Assembly: GCF_009363895.1 (NCBI RefSeq)
Contig: NZ_CP045434.1
Span: forward strand, 62,001-126,000
Source of the DNA: Sphingomonas ginsengisoli An et al. 2013
Lineage (GTDB): Bacteria; Pseudomonadota; Alphaproteobacteria; Sphingomonadales; Sphingomonadaceae
Length of the DNA stretch: 64,000 bases
Direction: 5' to 3'
How positions within the stretch are numbered: the stretch's first letter is position 1; every line of letters starts with the position of its first letter. Below, one piece after another: positions 51,844 to 60,088 of the stretch. The notes beneath the pieces are model-generated. The model was not told where the DNA came from. It worked only from the letters and a program-made list of their open reading frames with translations, and searched no databases. The position numbers were made by a program, and so were the translations under genes.

Positions 51844-52830
51844 ATGCCTTCCCACCGCTTCGACGTGCTCGCCATGGGCGACGCCATCGTTGACGTCATC
51901 GCGACCTGCGATGACGACTTCCTGCGCGTCCACGGCCTGCCCAAGGGGCAGATGCAGCTGCTCGAACCGGCCGCCGCCGACGCGCTCTACGCGGCGATGG
52001 GCAGCGCGCGGGAGACCAGCGGCGGCTCGGCGGCCAACAGCATGGCCGGGCTCGCCGCGATGGGCGGGCGCGCGGCCTTCGTCGGCCAGGTCGCCGACGA
52101 CCAGCTCGGGCAGATTTTCGCCCACGACATGCGCGCGCTCGGGGTCGCCTTCGACACCCCGCCGATCGACGTCGGGCTGCCCACCGGGCGCTGCCTGATC
52201 CTCGTCACGCCTGACGCGCAACGGACCATGAACACCTGTCCCGGCGCCTCGCACCGGCTGGCGCCCGAGACGCTCGACGAGGAACTGATCCGCAGCGCCG
52301 CGGTGCTGATGCTCGAGGGCTATCTGTTCGGACCTGAACTGCCCCGCGCGGCGCAAATGAAGGCGGTCGAGATCGCCCACGCTGCCGGCAATCAGGTCGC
52401 CTTCACCTTGTCCGAAAGCGTCTGCCTAGCCGGTCGCAAGGACGGCTTTATGGGACTGATTGAAGGAGGCGGCGTCGACCTCCTGTTCGCAAACGAGGAC
52501 GAAGTCTGCCAGCTGACCGGCGCCGCTGACCTCGACGGCGCGCTTGCCGCGCTCGGCCGTCATGTCCCGACCCTGTTCGTCACCCGCGGCGCGGCCGGAG
52601 CCACCGCGGTCGAGGGGGGCGAGCGGACCGACCACCCGGCCGTCCCGGTTCAGCAACTCGTCGACACCACCGGCGCGGGCGACCTGTTCGCCGCAGGCGT
52701 GCTCGCCGCGCGGACCAAAGGCTATGGCATCGACCGCCAGCTGCTGACCGGCGCGATCGCCGCCGCCGAGGTCATCAGCCATTTCGGCGCGCGCCCGCTC
52801 GCCGACCTCAAGGAGTTCGTGAAGCTGTGA
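51844..52830 (+). CDS. PfkB-family kinase, probable adenosine kinase
   Basis: This 328-aa ribokinase-type enzyme has GDAIVDVIA at the start, GGSAANSMAGLAAMGG as substrate motif and the catalytic DTTGAGDLFAAG near the C-terminus. This branch is annotated as adenosine kinase in alphaproteobacteria. The following LOG and nucleoside-transporter genes agree with a role in adenosine salvage. It overlaps the next gene as GTGA. No ribosome site is clear before the ATG. Confidence 0.88.
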   Translation: MPSHRFDVLAMGDAIVDVIATCDDDFLRVHGLPKGQMQLLEPAAADALYAAMGSARETSGGSAANSMAGLAAMGGRAAFVGQVADDQLGQIFAHDMRALGVAFDTPPIDVGLPTGRCLILVTPDAQRTMNTCPGASHRLAPETLDEELIRSAAVLMLEGYLFGPELPRAAQMKAVEIAHAAGNQVAFTLSESVCLAGRKDGFMGLIEGGGVDLLFANEDEVCQLTGAADLDGALAALGRHVPTLFVTRGAAGATAVEGGERTDHPAVPVQQLVDTTGAGDLFAAGVLAARTKGYGIDRQLLTGAIAAAEVISHFGARPLADLKEFVKL

Positions 52831-53399
52831 TCCGCAATGTTGCTGTCTACTGCGGTTCGGCGATGGGCGCCGATCCCGCCTTCGCCGAGATGGCCACGGC
52901 GTTGGCCGATGAGTTGGTCACTCGTGGGCTCGGCCTCGTCTACGGCGGTGGCCGCCTCGGGCTGATGGGCATCGTCGCCGATCGTGTCCTCGAATTCGGG
53001 GGCGAAGTTCACGGCGTGATCCCGCAGGCGCTGGTCGACAAGGAAGTTGCCCATACCGGGCTTACAAGCCTGCACACCGTCGCCGGCATGCACGAGCGCA
53101 AGGCCAAGATGACCGAGCTGTGCGACGGCTTCGTCGCCCTGCCCGGCGGCATCGGCACCTTGGACGAGCTGTTCGAGGCGTGGACCTGGAACGCTCTCGG
53201 CTATCACGCCAAGCCCTTTTGCCTGCTCGACGTCCACGGCTTCTGGCGCGGACTCGACCTGTTCATGGACCATGTCTCGGACAGCGGCTTCCTGTCCAAG
53301 GCCCGGCGCGAGCAATTGCTGTTCGCGCACAGCCCTGCCGAGGCGCTCGACAAGCTGGACGAAAGCGCACGAAACGCTACGCAAGGCATGGTCTGGTAA
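52827..53399 (+). CDS. LOG-family nucleoside-monophosphate phosphoribohydrolase
   Basis: This 190-aa protein of the TIGR00730/LOG family has the motif PGGIGTLDELFEAWTW and the nearby GMHERKAKM arginine/lysine site. The family splits nucleoside 5'-monophosphates (AMP or cytokinin forms) to base and ribose 5-phosphate. It starts with GTG overlapping the adenosine-kinase stop. Next to a kinase that would make AMP and to a nucleoside importer, an AMP-type substrate is more likely than a plant hormone role. Confidence 0.9.
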   Translation: MIRNVAVYCGSAMGADPAFAEMATALADELVTRGLGLVYGGGRLGLMGIVADRVLEFGGEVHGVIPQALVDKEVAHTGLTSLHTVAGMHERKAKMTELCDGFVALPGGIGTLDELFEAWTWNALGYHAKPFCLLDVHGFWRGLDLFMDHVSDSGFLSKARREQLLFAHSPAEALDKLDESARNATQGMVW

Positions 53400-53423
53400 G
53401 AGCCGGGGGAGGGCTCACTCACG

Positions 53424-54710
53424 ATGAATCACCTGTCTGGCCTGCTCGGCGTGGGCGCGATCCTGCTGCTCGCTTTCCTCCTGTCGAGCGACCGGCGCGC
53501 GATCCGTCCGCGCGTCGTCGGCGCCGCTTTCGCGCTGCAGGCGGCGATCGCCTTCCTCGTGCTCTACACGCCGTGGGGCCGCGAAGGCATCCTCGGCATG
53601 AGCCGCGGGGTGTCCAACCTGCTCGGCTACGCCAACCAGGGCACCGAATTCCTGTTCGGGCCAAGCGCCACCAACCCGCTCGCCAAGACCTTCGCGCTGG
53701 GCGCGCTGCCGGTGATCATCTTCTTCGCCGCGCTGGTCTCGATCCTTTACTATCTCGGCATCATGCAGCGGGTGGTGCGCTGGGTCGGCGGGGCGATCGG
53801 CTGGATCACCGGCATCGGCCGGGTCGAGGCGCTCGGCTCCGCCGCCAACATCTTCGTCGGCCAGTCCGAAAGTCCGCTGGTGGTGCGGCCTTATCTCGCC
53901 GCGCTGCCGCCGGCCAAGATCTTCACCCTGATGACCGTCGGTATGGCGGGCGTCGCGGGAACCATCCTCGCCGCCTACGCCAGCCTGCTTGGGCCGCAAT
54001 ATCTGCCGTTCCTCCTCGCCGCCGCCTTCATGTCGGCGCCCGGCGGCATCCTGATGGCCAAGCTCATCATGCCCGACCCTGTCGAGCCGGTGGCTGCCCC
54101 GACCCCCGAGCTCGCGGTCGCCGAGGCTGGCCCGCCGCACGAGACGATCGACATCGCCGAGACGTTCGAGGAGGGCGAGAAGCCCGCCAACATCATCATG
54201 GCCGCCGCCCAGGGCGCCCAGACCGGCGTCAAGCTGGCAGTCGCGGTCGGCGCGATGGTGCTCGCCTTCGTCGCGCTGGTCGCGCTCGCCAACGGCCTGC
54301 TTGGCGGCATCGGCGGCTGGTTCGGCCATCCCGGCCTCAGCTTCCAGATGCTGGTCGGCTACATCTTCCAGCCCTTCATGTATCTGATCGGCGTGCCGTG
54401 GAACGAGGCGGGCGTCGCCGGCGGGCTTTTCGGGACCAAGATCGTCCTCAACGAATTTGTCGCCTTCATCGACCTCGGCAACGCCAGCGGCCCCGCCGCC
54501 GTCCTGTCGAGCCGCAGCCGCGCAATCGTCACCTTCGCGCTGTGCGGCTTCGCCAACTTCAGCTCGATCGCCATCCAGATGGCGGTCACCGGCGGGTTGG
54601 CGCCCAACCAGCGCCCGGTGATCGCCCGGCTCGGCCTCAAGGCGCTGGCGGCCGGCAGCCTCGCCAACCTGATGAGCGCGGCGCTGGCCGGGATCATGAT
54701 GCCAAGCTGA
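53424..54710 (+). CDS. Concentrative nucleoside transporter (NupC family)
   Basis: This 428-aa CNT-type importer uses the proton or sodium gradient to take up nucleosides. Signatures are GQSESPLVVRPYL in the first core repeat, VAYIFQP-type MLVGYIFQPFMYLIGVPWNEA and FVAFIDLG, then ALCGFANFSSIAIQMAVTGGLAP. A soluble acidic insert (PHETIDIAETFEEGEK) lies mid-protein. It is the third gene of the nucleoside cluster, 24 bases after the LOG gene, and is followed by a structured repeat. Confidence 0.92.
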   Translation: MNHLSGLLGVGAILLLAFLLSSDRRAIRPRVVGAAFALQAAIAFLVLYTPWGREGILGMSRGVSNLLGYANQGTEFLFGPSATNPLAKTFALGALPVIIFFAALVSILYYLGIMQRVVRWVGGAIGWITGIGRVEALGSAANIFVGQSESPLVVRPYLAALPPAKIFTLMTVGMAGVAGTILAAYASLLGPQYLPFLLAAAFMSAPGGILMAKLIMPDPVEPVAAPTPELAVAEAGPPHETIDIAETFEEGEKPANIIMAAAQGAQTGVKLAVAVGAMVLAFVALVALANGLLGGIGGWFGHPGLSFQMLVGYIFQPFMYLIGVPWNEAGVAGGLFGTKIVLNEFVAFIDLGNASGPAAVLSSRSRAIVTFALCGFANFSSIAIQMAVTGGLAPNQRPVIARLGLKALAAGSLANLMSAALAGIMMPS

Positions 54711-54721
54711 GCTGCCGAGCG

Positions 54722-54832
54722 GAACACCGGCCTAGCGAAGCTAGCCGCGTCCCGCGAAGAGTCAGCGAAAGCCGGCCGACAGGTCGCGCAGCGAGCCTGA
54801 TCGACGTCACGGGATTACTCCCGTGACGGCTC
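54722..54832 (+). repeat. Structured dispersed repeat, copy 2
   Basis: It begins with a small hairpin (CTAGC GAA GCTAG, 54732–54744). The conserved linker (GCGAAAGCCGGCCGAC, from 54765) and the 3' hairpin CGTCACGGGA/TCCCGTGACG (54805–54828) follow. The core 54765–54829 matches copy 1 (5871–5937, minus strand) with few changes. It lies between nupC and the 2OG oxygenase gene, 50 bases before the latter's ATG. The 5' hairpins of the two copies differ in sequence but are in the same place. Confidence 0.7.
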
Positions 54833-54881
54833 CCGCCCCAAGTATTTGAAGCTCACGCGGCTTGCGTTTACAGCCGCCTCC

Positions 54882-55829
54882 ATGACCGACACCCTCACCA
54901 CCGACAACATCGCCTCCGTTTCCTTGAAGGACGCCGCCACCGATCGCGACGCCTTCGCGCAGGCGCTTGGCCGCAGCTTCGAGGAATATGGCTTCGCCGT
55001 CCTCGCCGACCACGGCATCCCCGACGAGCTGATCCATCGCGCCGAGGAGAAGGCCAAGGCCTTCTTCGCGCTGCCCGAGGACGTGAAGCGCAAGTATAAG
55101 CTCAGCCACGGCGGCGCGCGCGGCTACACGCCGTTCGGGATCGAGACCGCCAAGGGCCAGACCGCGCACGACCTCAAGGAATTCTGGCACGTCGGCCGCG
55201 AGCTCGCGCAAGGCCACCAGTTCCGCGAGGTCATGGACGACAATGTCTGGCCGAGCGAGGTCCCGGGCTTCAAGGAAACCTTCCTCGAGCTGTACGACAC
55301 GTTCGACCGCACCGGCCTGACCGTGCTCGCCGCCATCGCCCGCTATCTCGGCATCGACGAGGATTATTTTCGCGACACGGTACGTGACGGCAATTCGGTC
55401 CTCCGCCTGCTTCACTACCCGCCGCAGACCGAGCCGACCGGCGCGCACATCCGTGCCGGCGCACACGAGGACATCAACACCATCACGCTGCTGCTCGGCG
55501 CCGAGGAAGCCGGGCTTGAGCTCAAGACCCGCGACGGGCGCTGGATCCCCGTGTCACCCAAGCCGGGTGAGCTGGTCATCAACATCGGCGACATGCTGCA
55601 GCGGCTGACCAACGGCAAGCTGCGCTCGACGCCGCACCGGGTGGTCAATCCGTCGCCCGACCGCGCCAGCAACGCGCGCTATTCGATGCCCTTTTTCCTC
55701 CACTTCCGCCCCGATTTCACCATCGAGGCGCTGCCCGGCACTGTCCCGGCCGGGAAGGAACCGAAGTGGCCGCCGATCAGCAGCCACGACTACCTCTTGG
55801 AGCGGCTGCGCGAGATCAAGCTGGCCTGA
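54882..55829 (+). CDS. 2-oxoglutarate/Fe(II)-dependent oxygenase (IPNS-like)
   Basis: This 315-aa enzyme of the isopenicillin-N-synthase/flavonol-synthase superfamily has an N-terminal non-haem dioxygenase part (YGFAVLADHGIP, KYKLSHGGARGYTPFGIE). The jelly-roll core has iron ligands His195, Asp197 (GAHEDINTITLL) and His252 (TPHRVVNP). Arg266 (RYSMPFF) would bind 2-oxoglutarate. The active site is complete and the substrate unknown. The ATG at 54882 matches the family start better than 54846. A structured repeat precedes the gene. Confidence 0.9.
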   Translation: MTDTLTTDNIASVSLKDAATDRDAFAQALGRSFEEYGFAVLADHGIPDELIHRAEEKAKAFFALPEDVKRKYKLSHGGARGYTPFGIETAKGQTAHDLKEFWHVGRELAQGHQFREVMDDNVWPSEVPGFKETFLELYDTFDRTGLTVLAAIARYLGIDEDYFRDTVRDGNSVLRLLHYPPQTEPTGAHIRAGAHEDINTITLLLGAEEAGLELKTRDGRWIPVSPKPGELVINIGDMLQRLTNGKLRSTPHRVVNPSPDRASNARYSMPFFLHFRPDFTIEALPGTVPAGKEPKWPPISSHDYLLERLREIKLA

Positions 55830-55832
55830 GCA

Positions 55833-57269
55833 TCAGGCCGGGCGCGCCGCGATCCGCGCTTCATGCTCGTCGCGTCCGAACGGAAAGCGTAGGTAAGCGG
55901 CGGCGGCGAGTACCGCGAGCAGGGCGCCGAGCGCGAGGTAGATCAGCGTCAGCCGGTCGAGCACCGCCACCGGCACCGCGCCGGGATGCGCCTGCTTGGG
56001 AAAGCTGGCGGCCGCGAGGATGGCGCCGGCGAGGAAGATGCCCAACCCGCTGGTGCATTTCTGGACGAAGAAGCCGCCGGCGAAAAACAGGCCTTCGTTG
56101 CGGCGGCCGGTGGTCGCTTCGCTATCCTCGACCACGTCGGCGAGCATCGCGCTGCCGAGGATGAAGGTCGCGACGCCCGTGCCGGTACTGAGCATGAGCG
56201 ACAACAGCACCAGCACCAGCGCCGTGCCACTCCCCGCCGCTGGGAACCAGCCAATCAGCCGCAGCAGGTAAGGCACCGCGAACAGGACATAGCTCGCCAC
56301 GGTCATCATCGCCGCCGCGTGCTTCTTGCCGAGGCGCTGGCTGAGCGGTCGCGCGCTGCCGAAGGCGATCAGCACGCCCCCGAACAGCGCCAGCGCGACG
56401 AGCAGGAAGTCGGGCCCGCGGAACAGCCAGACGTAGCTGTAGAAGTAGTTCGACAGCGCGTAGATCAGCCCCTGGTTGGTGTAGGAGCACAGGCCGCCCA
56501 GCAGCAGGATCACGAACCCGCGGTTCTTGGCGGTTGCGACGAGTTCGCGGGCCGCCGCGCCGATGCCCGCGTCGACCGCCCCCGCCTGGGGCAGGCGCGG
56601 GATTTCGCGGTGCGTGGCGATCGCCGAGACCAAAATGGCGATACCCATCGCTAGCGCCCCGGCCAGCGCATAGCCGTGATAGCCCGGCCGGTAGAGCAGG
56701 CCGTTGGCGAAGCCCGGCCGCGGGGCGAGGAACAGGGTGTAGGCCGCCGCCAGCATCAGCAGCCCGCCGGCCCAGCCAAACAGGTAGCGATAGGCCATGA
56801 TCCGCGTGCGCTCGTCATAATCCGAGCTGAGTTCGGGCGTTAGCGCGACCGAGGGCACCTCATAGCAGCTGACCGCCGCGCGCACCGCGATGGCGGTGAC
56901 GAACAGCCAGGCGAGCATCCCGCTCTGGCCGAGCGACGCCGGTGGCGACCACAGCAATAGCCAGCCGACCATGATCGGCAGCGCCGCCGCGTACATCCAC
57001 GGGTGCCGCCGTCCCCAGCGCGAGCGGGTGCGGTCGCTCAGGATGCCGACCATCGGGTCGATGAAAGCGTCGAGCACCAGCGCCGCCATGATGACCAGCC
57101 CGACCGACGCCGACGGCATCCCCAACACCTGGTTGTAGAACAACAGCAGGAAGGTCCCGAAGCCATTGTCCTTGACCCCATAGGCGACCGCGCCGAGCCC
57201 GTAGGCGAGCAGCACGCCCCGCCCCAACCGGCGGGCGGGGGGCGCTTGCAGGGGGCGGACAGGCTCCAT
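55833..57269 (-). CDS. GPH-family sugar/cation symporter
   Basis: This 478-aa, 12-helix transporter of the glycoside–pentoside–hexuronide group (MFS_2) has LAYGLGAVAYGVKDNGFGTFLLLFYNQ near the start and the signature DAFIDPMVGILSDRTRSRWGRRHPWM. CYEVPSVALTPELSSDYDERT follows, also typical. It imports glycosides or related compounds with Na+ or H+. No glycosidase is adjacent. An ATG at 57305 would add 12 residues; 57269 is preferred. Confidence 0.9.
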   Translation of the reverse strand: MEPVRPLQAPPARRLGRGVLLAYGLGAVAYGVKDNGFGTFLLLFYNQVLGMPSASVGLVIMAALVLDAFIDPMVGILSDRTRSRWGRRHPWMYAAALPIMVGWLLLWSPPASLGQSGMLAWLFVTAIAVRAAVSCYEVPSVALTPELSSDYDERTRIMAYRYLFGWAGGLLMLAAAYTLFLAPRPGFANGLLYRPGYHGYALAGALAMGIAILVSAIATHREIPRLPQAGAVDAGIGAAARELVATAKNRGFVILLLGGLCSYTNQGLIYALSNYFYSYVWLFRGPDFLLVALALFGGVLIAFGSARPLSQRLGKKHAAAMMTVASYVLFAVPYLLRLIGWFPAAGSGTALVLVLLSLMLSTGTGVATFILGSAMLADVVEDSEATTGRRNEGLFFAGGFFVQKCTSGLGIFLAGAILAAASFPKQAHPGAVPVAVLDRLTLIYLALGALLAVLAAAAYLRFPFGRDEHEARIAARPA

Positions 57270-57462
57270 CGGGGCGATGGTGTCGCAAGGTTCGGGAAGT
57301 GGCAAGGGGAGGGCCGCTGGCCGTCGCCGCGTCCCACCCCGGCACAGATCGTAACCTCTCCCAACGACTTCTTACCGGGATGGTTACGCCCTCTTTACAT
57401 CCAGCCACTACCGCTGGCCGCTCACCACGGTGCCGGTTGAGCGTAAGGGGGCAAGAGCGAGC

Positions 57463-58134
57463 ATGGCGGCCATGAGTTTGTTGAAGAACGATCTGGCCTC
57501 GACGCCCGCCAACGCCCACGCCGCGCGGCTCGCCGCTGCGGGCAGCGCCGGCCATCCGTTCGCCGCCGAATTGCTCGGCACGCACGTCGACGCGGGGCGT
57601 GACCTCGACGATTGCCTCCATCTGCTGGCTTCGATCTACGGCCGTCAGCCGAGCCCGATCGATCTTGCGCTTGTCCGCGCGCCCGCCGGCCCGGTCCACG
57701 ACTGGCTGAGCGGCGCCGCCAATGCCTTCGAGCGCGAGCGACTGTTCCTGCTGCGGCTGTCGGCCCTGGTCGGCCCGGCGCCCTCGACCCCCGGCAATGC
57801 CGAGACCGAAGCCGCGATCCTCGCCCAGCGTCACGCGCTCGAGACCTTGGTCCAGTCCGAGCGGCAGGGTTGCGCGCTTGGCGCCGCGACCGCGCTGGTC
57901 GGAGACTGGCGCGCGATCCGCGGGCTGCTCGAGCAGGCCGCGCACCGCGTCGGCTGCGACGTGCCGCCGTGCGGGCTGCCCGGCGATGACAGCATCGCCG
58001 ACGTGATCGCCGCCGCCGCGACCGCTCCGGGACCCGACCGCGCAATCCGCTTCGGCGCCGAGCAGTTGCTGCTCCAGCATCGCGCGATGTTCGACCTCAT
58101 GGAAGCGCGGGCCGACGCGCGCGAAGGCTTCTAA
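57463..58134 (+). CDS. Hypothetical protein (223 aa)
   Basis: This soluble, mainly helical protein of 223 aa has a few conserved-looking stretches: TPANAHAARLAAAGSAGHPFA, LHLLASIYGRQPSPID and RHALETLVQSERQGCALGAA. I do not recognise a family with certainty. Its end lies 30 bases before the MoxR gene on the same strand, and the two may be co-expressed. A run of G bases 12–16 bases upstream of the ATG could act as a weak ribosome site. The stretch 57306–57462 before it holds only the promoter region shared with the divergent transporter. Confidence 0.62.
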   Translation: MAAMSLLKNDLASTPANAHAARLAAAGSAGHPFAAELLGTHVDAGRDLDDCLHLLASIYGRQPSPIDLALVRAPAGPVHDWLSGAANAFERERLFLLRLSALVGPAPSTPGNAETEAAILAQRHALETLVQSERQGCALGAATALVGDWRAIRGLLEQAAHRVGCDVPPCGLPGDDSIADVIAAAATAPGPDRAIRFGAEQLLLQHRAMFDLMEARADAREGF

Positions 58135-58164
58135 AGAGCCGCGCCAACCCCTACGAAGCGGGTC

Positions 58165-59007
58165 ATGCGCTTCGAAGGTACCGCCGACTACGTCGCCACC
58201 CCCGACCTCAAGGTCGCCGTCAACGCCGCCGCCTCCCTGCGCCGCCCGTTGCTCGTCAAGGGCGAGCCTGGGACCGGCAAGACCGTGCTCGCGGAAGAGA
58301 TCGCCAAGGCTTTGGGCGCGCCGCTCATCACCTGGAGCATCAAGTCGAGCACCAAGGCCGCCCAGGGCCTCTACGACTATGACGCGGTGGCGCGGCTACG
58401 CGATGGCCAGCTCGGCGACCCGCGGGTTCACGACATCCGCAACTACATCCGGCCCGGCAAATTGTGGGAGGCGTTCACCGCCCCGCAGCTGCCGGTGCTG
58501 CTGATCGACGAGATCGACAAGGCCGACATCGAATTCCCCAACGATCTGCTGACCGAACTCGATCGGATGGAGTTCTTCGTCTACGAAACCGGCGAGACGG
58601 TGAAGGCGGCCGAGCGCCCGATCGTGGTGATCACCTCGAACAACGAGAAGGAACTGCCCGACGCCTTCTTGCGCCGCTGCTTCTTCCACTACATCGCCTT
58701 TCCCGACCGCGCGACGATGGAGAAGATCGTCGAGGTCCACTTCCCCGGCATCCAGAAGATCCTCGTCGGCAAGGCGCTCGAGATTTTCTATGACGTCCGC
58801 GACGTTCCCGGAATCAAGAAGAAGCCCTCGACCAGCGAATTGCTCGACTGGCTCAAGCTGCTGCTCCACGAGGACATGCCGCTCGACATCCTTCAGGATC
58901 GCGATCCGACCAAGGCCATTCCCCCGCTCCACGGCGCACTGCTCAAGAATGAGCAGGACGTGATGCTGTTCGAGCGCCTTGCCTTCATGGCCCGCCGCAA
59001 GGGCTGA
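58165..59007 (+). CDS. MoxR-family AAA+ ATPase
   Basis: This 280-aa ATPase has Walker A GEPGTGKT (33–40), Walker B LLIDEIDKAD, the sensor TSNNEKELPDAFLRRCFFHYI and a C-terminal lid domain. MoxR proteins act as chaperones that insert cofactors or assemble enzymes, usually with a von Willebrand A-domain partner encoded next to them. Here no such partner follows: the next gene is a VOC protein on the other strand. It is most like the CoxD branch. Confidence 0.92.
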   Translation: MRFEGTADYVATPDLKVAVNAAASLRRPLLVKGEPGTGKTVLAEEIAKALGAPLITWSIKSSTKAAQGLYDYDAVARLRDGQLGDPRVHDIRNYIRPGKLWEAFTAPQLPVLLIDEIDKADIEFPNDLLTELDRMEFFVYETGETVKAAERPIVVITSNNEKELPDAFLRRCFFHYIAFPDRATMEKIVEVHFPGIQKILVGKALEIFYDVRDVPGIKKKPSTSELLDWLKLLLHEDMPLDILQDRDPTKAIPPLHGALLKNEQDVMLFERLAFMARRKG

Positions 59008-59010
59008 CCG

Positions 59011-59355
59011 TCAGCTCGTGCTCCACACGGCAAGTTCGTTGCCGCCGGGATCGATGAAGTGGAATCGCCGGCCGCCGGGGAAGGCGAAAATGGGGCGGGC
59101 GATCAGGCCGTTGGCGGCGACCACCGCCTGAAAGGCAGCGTCGAGGTCGGCGACGCGGATCACCGGCAGCGGTGCCGACAGCGCTTCGTGAGGATCGCCC
59201 TGCAGGCCGACGTCGGTGGTGCCGTTGCTGGTCGCGCTATAGTCGGGGCCGTAGTCGGCGAACGCCCAGCCGAACGCCTTGGCGTAAAACGCCCGCGTCA
59301 GCTCGTGCGCCGTGGCCGACGGCAACTCGACATAGTCGATGCGGGCGTCCTGCAT
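59011..59355 (-). CDS. VOC-family (glyoxalase-like) protein
   Basis: This 114-aa protein has a single vicinal-oxygen-chelate module pair: ELPSATAHELTRAFYAKAFGWAFADYGP at the start and FPGGRRFHFIDPGGNELAVWS at the end. The ligand residues of a metal site are partly kept (Glu in GGNELAVW). It may be a glyoxalase-like enzyme or a binding protein. The ATG at 59355 is preferred; a TTG at 59364 overlaps the lexA stop (TTGA). It is probably read through from lexA. Confidence 0.8.
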   Translation of the reverse strand: MQDARIDYVELPSATAHELTRAFYAKAFGWAFADYGPDYSATSNGTTDVGLQGDPHEALSAPLPVIRVADLDAAFQAVVAANGLIARPIFAFPGGRRFHFIDPGGNELAVWSTS

Positions 59356-59360
59356 GACGC

Positions 59361-60029
59361 TCAATAGCGCCGGATGAGGCCGGCCAGCCGGCCCTGGATG
59401 CGCACGCGATTCTCTTCGTAGCGCTGCGGCGAATAAGCGCCGTTGGCAGGGTCGAGCCGGACCATCTTACCCTCGCGGCGAAAGGTCTTCAGAGTCGCTT
59501 CCTCGCCGTCGATCAGGGCGACCACGATCTCGCCCTCGCGTGCCTGGTCGACCTTGCGGATCAGCGCATAGTCGCCGTCGAGAATGCCTTCCTCGACCAT
59601 CGAATCGCCCGACACCTCGAGCGCATAATGTTCGCCCGGACCAAGCAGCGCGGCAGGCACCGCGAACTGCTCGGTCCCCTGCAGCGCCTCGATCGGCGTA
59701 CCGGCGGCGATCCGGCCGTGGAGCGGAATCTCGATCGTGTCGTTGGCGGGCACCCGCACCGGCTTCAATTCGGGCGCCTTGGCAGTGGCAGACGCAGCGG
59801 CGGTCGCGCCCGGCTGGTCGGGCATGCGCAGCACCTCGAGCGCGCGGGCGCGGTTGGGCAGGCGGCGGATGAACGCCCGCTCTTCGAGTGCCGAGATCAG
59901 CCGATGGACCCCCGACTTGCTCTTGAGCTCGAGCGCCTCGCGCATCTCGTCGAACGAGGGCGAAACCCCGGTCTTGCTGACCCGCTCGTGGATGTACTGC
60001 AGTAACTCGCGCTGCTTGACCGTGAGCAT
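59361..60029 (-). CDS. lexA: LexA repressor
   Basis: This 222-aa SOS repressor has a winged-helix N-terminus ([40 protein letters not shown], in parts). The cleavage site is Ala109-Gly110 ([10 protein letters not shown]), with Ser143 ([10 protein letters not shown]) and Lys181 (ATLKTF) forming the dyad. The linker is Ala-rich and slightly long. Three GAAC half-sites lie just before the gene, so it should repress itself. RecA-stimulated self-cleavage would switch on the SOS genes. Confidence 0.97.
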   Translation of the reverse strand: MLTVKQRELLQYIHERVSKTGVSPSFDEMREALELKSKSGVHRLISALEERAFIRRLPNRARALEVLRMPDQPGATAAASATAKAPELKPVRVPANDTIEIPLHGRIAAGTPIEALQGTEQFAVPAALLGPGEHYALEVSGDSMVEEGILDGDYALIRKVDQAREGEIVVALIDGEEATLKTFRREGKMVRLDPANGAYSPQRYEENRVRIQGRLAGLIRRY

Positions 60030-60048
60030 GGCCCGGGGGCTCCATCGT

Positions 60049-60074
60049 GAACAGACGGGGAACGCTTATGGAAC
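60049..60074. promoter_or_regulatory. Two overlapping alphaproteobacterial SOS boxes
   Basis: GAAC occurs at 60049, 60060 and 60071, always separated by seven bases. Each neighbouring pair is a GAAC-N7-GAAC (GTTC-N7-GTTC on the other strand), the LexA site known from alphaproteobacteria. They lie 20–45 bases before the lexA start. Confidence 0.8.
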
Positions 60075-60088
60075 GTTTCGGTGGCTTG

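Noticed and set aside
60075..60088. Third SOS-type pair downstream of the GAAC array
   Set aside because: No further GAAC or GTTC at the required seven-base spacing.
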